Part shown: positions 5,734 through 6,529 of the stretch, piece after piece
Layout of the letters: every line of letters begins with the position of its first letter
Position numbering within the stretch: the stretch's first letter is position 1
Source: Hyphomicrobiales bacterium
GTDB lineage: Bacteria; Pseudomonadota; Alphaproteobacteria; Rhizobiales; JALURZ01
Direction of reading: 5' to 3'
NCBI GenBank assembly: GCA_027058735.1
Contig: JALURZ010000168.1
Coordinates: forward strand, 4,206 to 10,734
Length of the DNA stretch: 6,529 bases
The notes under the pieces: generated by a model
Seen by the model: the letters and a program-made list of their open reading frames with translations, nothing else
Databases searched by the model: none
Told to the model about the DNA's origin: nothing
Program-made: the position numbers and the translations under genes

Positions 5734-6529
5734 TCACACCCGCTCGATCACCATGGCGATGCCCTGGCCGACGCCGATGCACATGGTGCACAGGGCGAGT
5801 TTGCCGCCGGTATCCTGCAGCTCGATCGCAGCGCTGGCCACCAGGCGCGCACCGCTCATGCCGAGCGGATGGCCAAGCGCGATGGCGCCGCCGTTGGGAT
5901 TGACGCGCGGGTCATCGTCGCCCAGACCGAGATCGCGCAGCACCGCGAGGCTCTGGCTGGCAAACGCCTCGTTCAGCTCGATCACGTCCATGTCGGCGAT
6001 CTTCAGGCGCGTGCGCGCCAGCAGCCGGTGCACCGCCGGCACCGGGCCATAGCCCATGATGCGCGGCTCCAGCCCGCACGACGCCATGGCGATCACCCGC
6101 GCTTTGGGCTCCAGCCCCTGCCTGGCGGCGGATTCTTCATCCGCCAGGATCACGGCGCACGCCCCGTCATTGACGCCCGACGCATTGCCCGCCGTCACCG
6201 TGCCGCCATCGCGAAACGGCGTGCGCAGGCCAGCCAGCGTCTCCAGCGAGGTTTCACGGGGGTGTTCGTCGCGCTCGACCACGATATCTTCGCCCTTGCG
6301 CTGGGGGATGGTGACGGGCGTGATCTCGCGCGCCAGGCGTCCATTGGCCTGGGCGGCGGCCGCCTTTTGCTGCGAACGATGGGCGAATTCATCCTGATCC
6401 TCACGCTTTATCTGGAAATCCTCGGCCACATTCTCAGCCGTCTCCGGCATGGAATCGACCCCATACTGGCGCTTGAGCACCGGATTGACGAAACGCCAGC
6501 CGATGGTGGTGTCATAGACCTCGGTCGCG
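5734..6529 (-). CDS. pcaF: 3-oxoadipyl-CoA thiolase (beta-ketoadipyl-CoA thiolase), N-terminus outside window
   Basis: The C-terminal 264 residues of a thiolase are present. The frame runs through the right edge (a segment reading YDTTIGWRFVNP precedes the first in-window GTG), so about 135 residues including the nucleophilic cysteine are missing. Visible catalytic parts are NEAFA (Asn codon 5971-5973), GHPLG with the active His (5869-5871) and the acid/base Cys in CTMCIGVGQG (5779-5781). The DDDPRVNPNGGAIALGHPL and CTMCIGVGQGIA stretches are characteristic of the PcaF/PaaJ group rather than general acetoacetyl-CoA thiolases. The enzyme cleaves 3-oxoadipyl-CoA with CoA to succinyl-CoA and acetyl-CoA, ending the protocatechuate/catechol (PcaF) or phenylacetate (PaaJ) pathway. 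The two roles cannot be told apart without the upstream genes. Confidence 0.87.
   Translation of the reverse strand, partial: ATEVYDTTIGWRFVNPVLKRQYGVDSMPETAENVAEDFQIKREDQDEFAHRSQQKAAAAQANGRLAREITPVTIPQRKGEDIVVERDEHPRETSLETLAGLRTPFRDGGTVTAGNASGVNDGACAVILADEESAARQGLEPKARVIAMASCGLEPRIMGYGPVPAVHRLLARTRLKIADMDVIELNEAFASQSLAVLRDLGLGDDDPRVNPNGGAIALGHPLGMSGARLVASAAIELQDTGGKLALCTMCIGVGQGIAMVIERV

Noticed and set aside
1..6529. CRISPR array, tRNA/rRNA, insertion sequence or prophage parts
   Set aside because: No spaced direct repeats, no cloverleaf or rRNA-like stretch and no transposase or integrase motifs were found by eye on either strand.

Overview
The window is high-GC bacterial DNA with ordinary chromosomal gene content. 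The proteins most resemble those of Alphaproteobacteria, possibly the Caulobacterales/Hyphomonadales/Sphingomonadales side. This placement is inferred from protein style, the GC-rich third codon positions and the catabolic content; no rRNA or marker gene is present to settle it. There is no integrase, transposase, CRISPR array or phage gene.

Layout, left to right: (1) the C-terminal part of a GlcG/HbpS-type protein on the + strand, entering from the left edge. It converges on (2) a leucine/branched-chain amino-acid dehydrogenase on the - strand, with a hairpin between the two genes that may serve both. (3) A non-coding stretch of about 340 bases with a TATAAT box, CCAAT repeats and a G9C5 palindrome separates the dehydrogenase from (4) a 597-residue + strand protein. 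That protein joins a calcineurin-like metallophosphoesterase domain to a C-terminal membrane domain. (5) Just downstream lies a short start-less reading frame that looks like the C-terminal end of a GMC (cholesterol-oxidase-like) flavin oxidoreductase, read here as a gene remnant. (6) A small - strand lipoprotein gene with a good promoter is divergent from (7) a + strand gene for a stand-alone Lrp/AsnC effector-binding (RAM) domain without a DNA-binding part. (8) A BASS/SBF-type membrane transporter follows on the + strand. It ends one base from the stop of (9) a - strand 3-oxoadipyl-CoA thiolase (PcaF type), cut by the right edge.

Functional links: the amino-acid dehydrogenase (branched-chain 2-oxo acids leading to acyl-CoA) and the thiolase (last step of the beta-ketoadipate pathway, giving succinyl-CoA and acetyl-CoA) both point to catabolism of amino acids and aromatics. 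The RAM-domain protein is a plausible amino-acid sensor or modulator but need not act on its neighbours. Apart from the possible RAM/transporter pair, the genes are mostly single units in alternating directions, so a multi-gene system is not evident. The most unusual items are the membrane-tethered metallophosphoesterase with the adjacent GMC remnant, and the isolated RAM domain.
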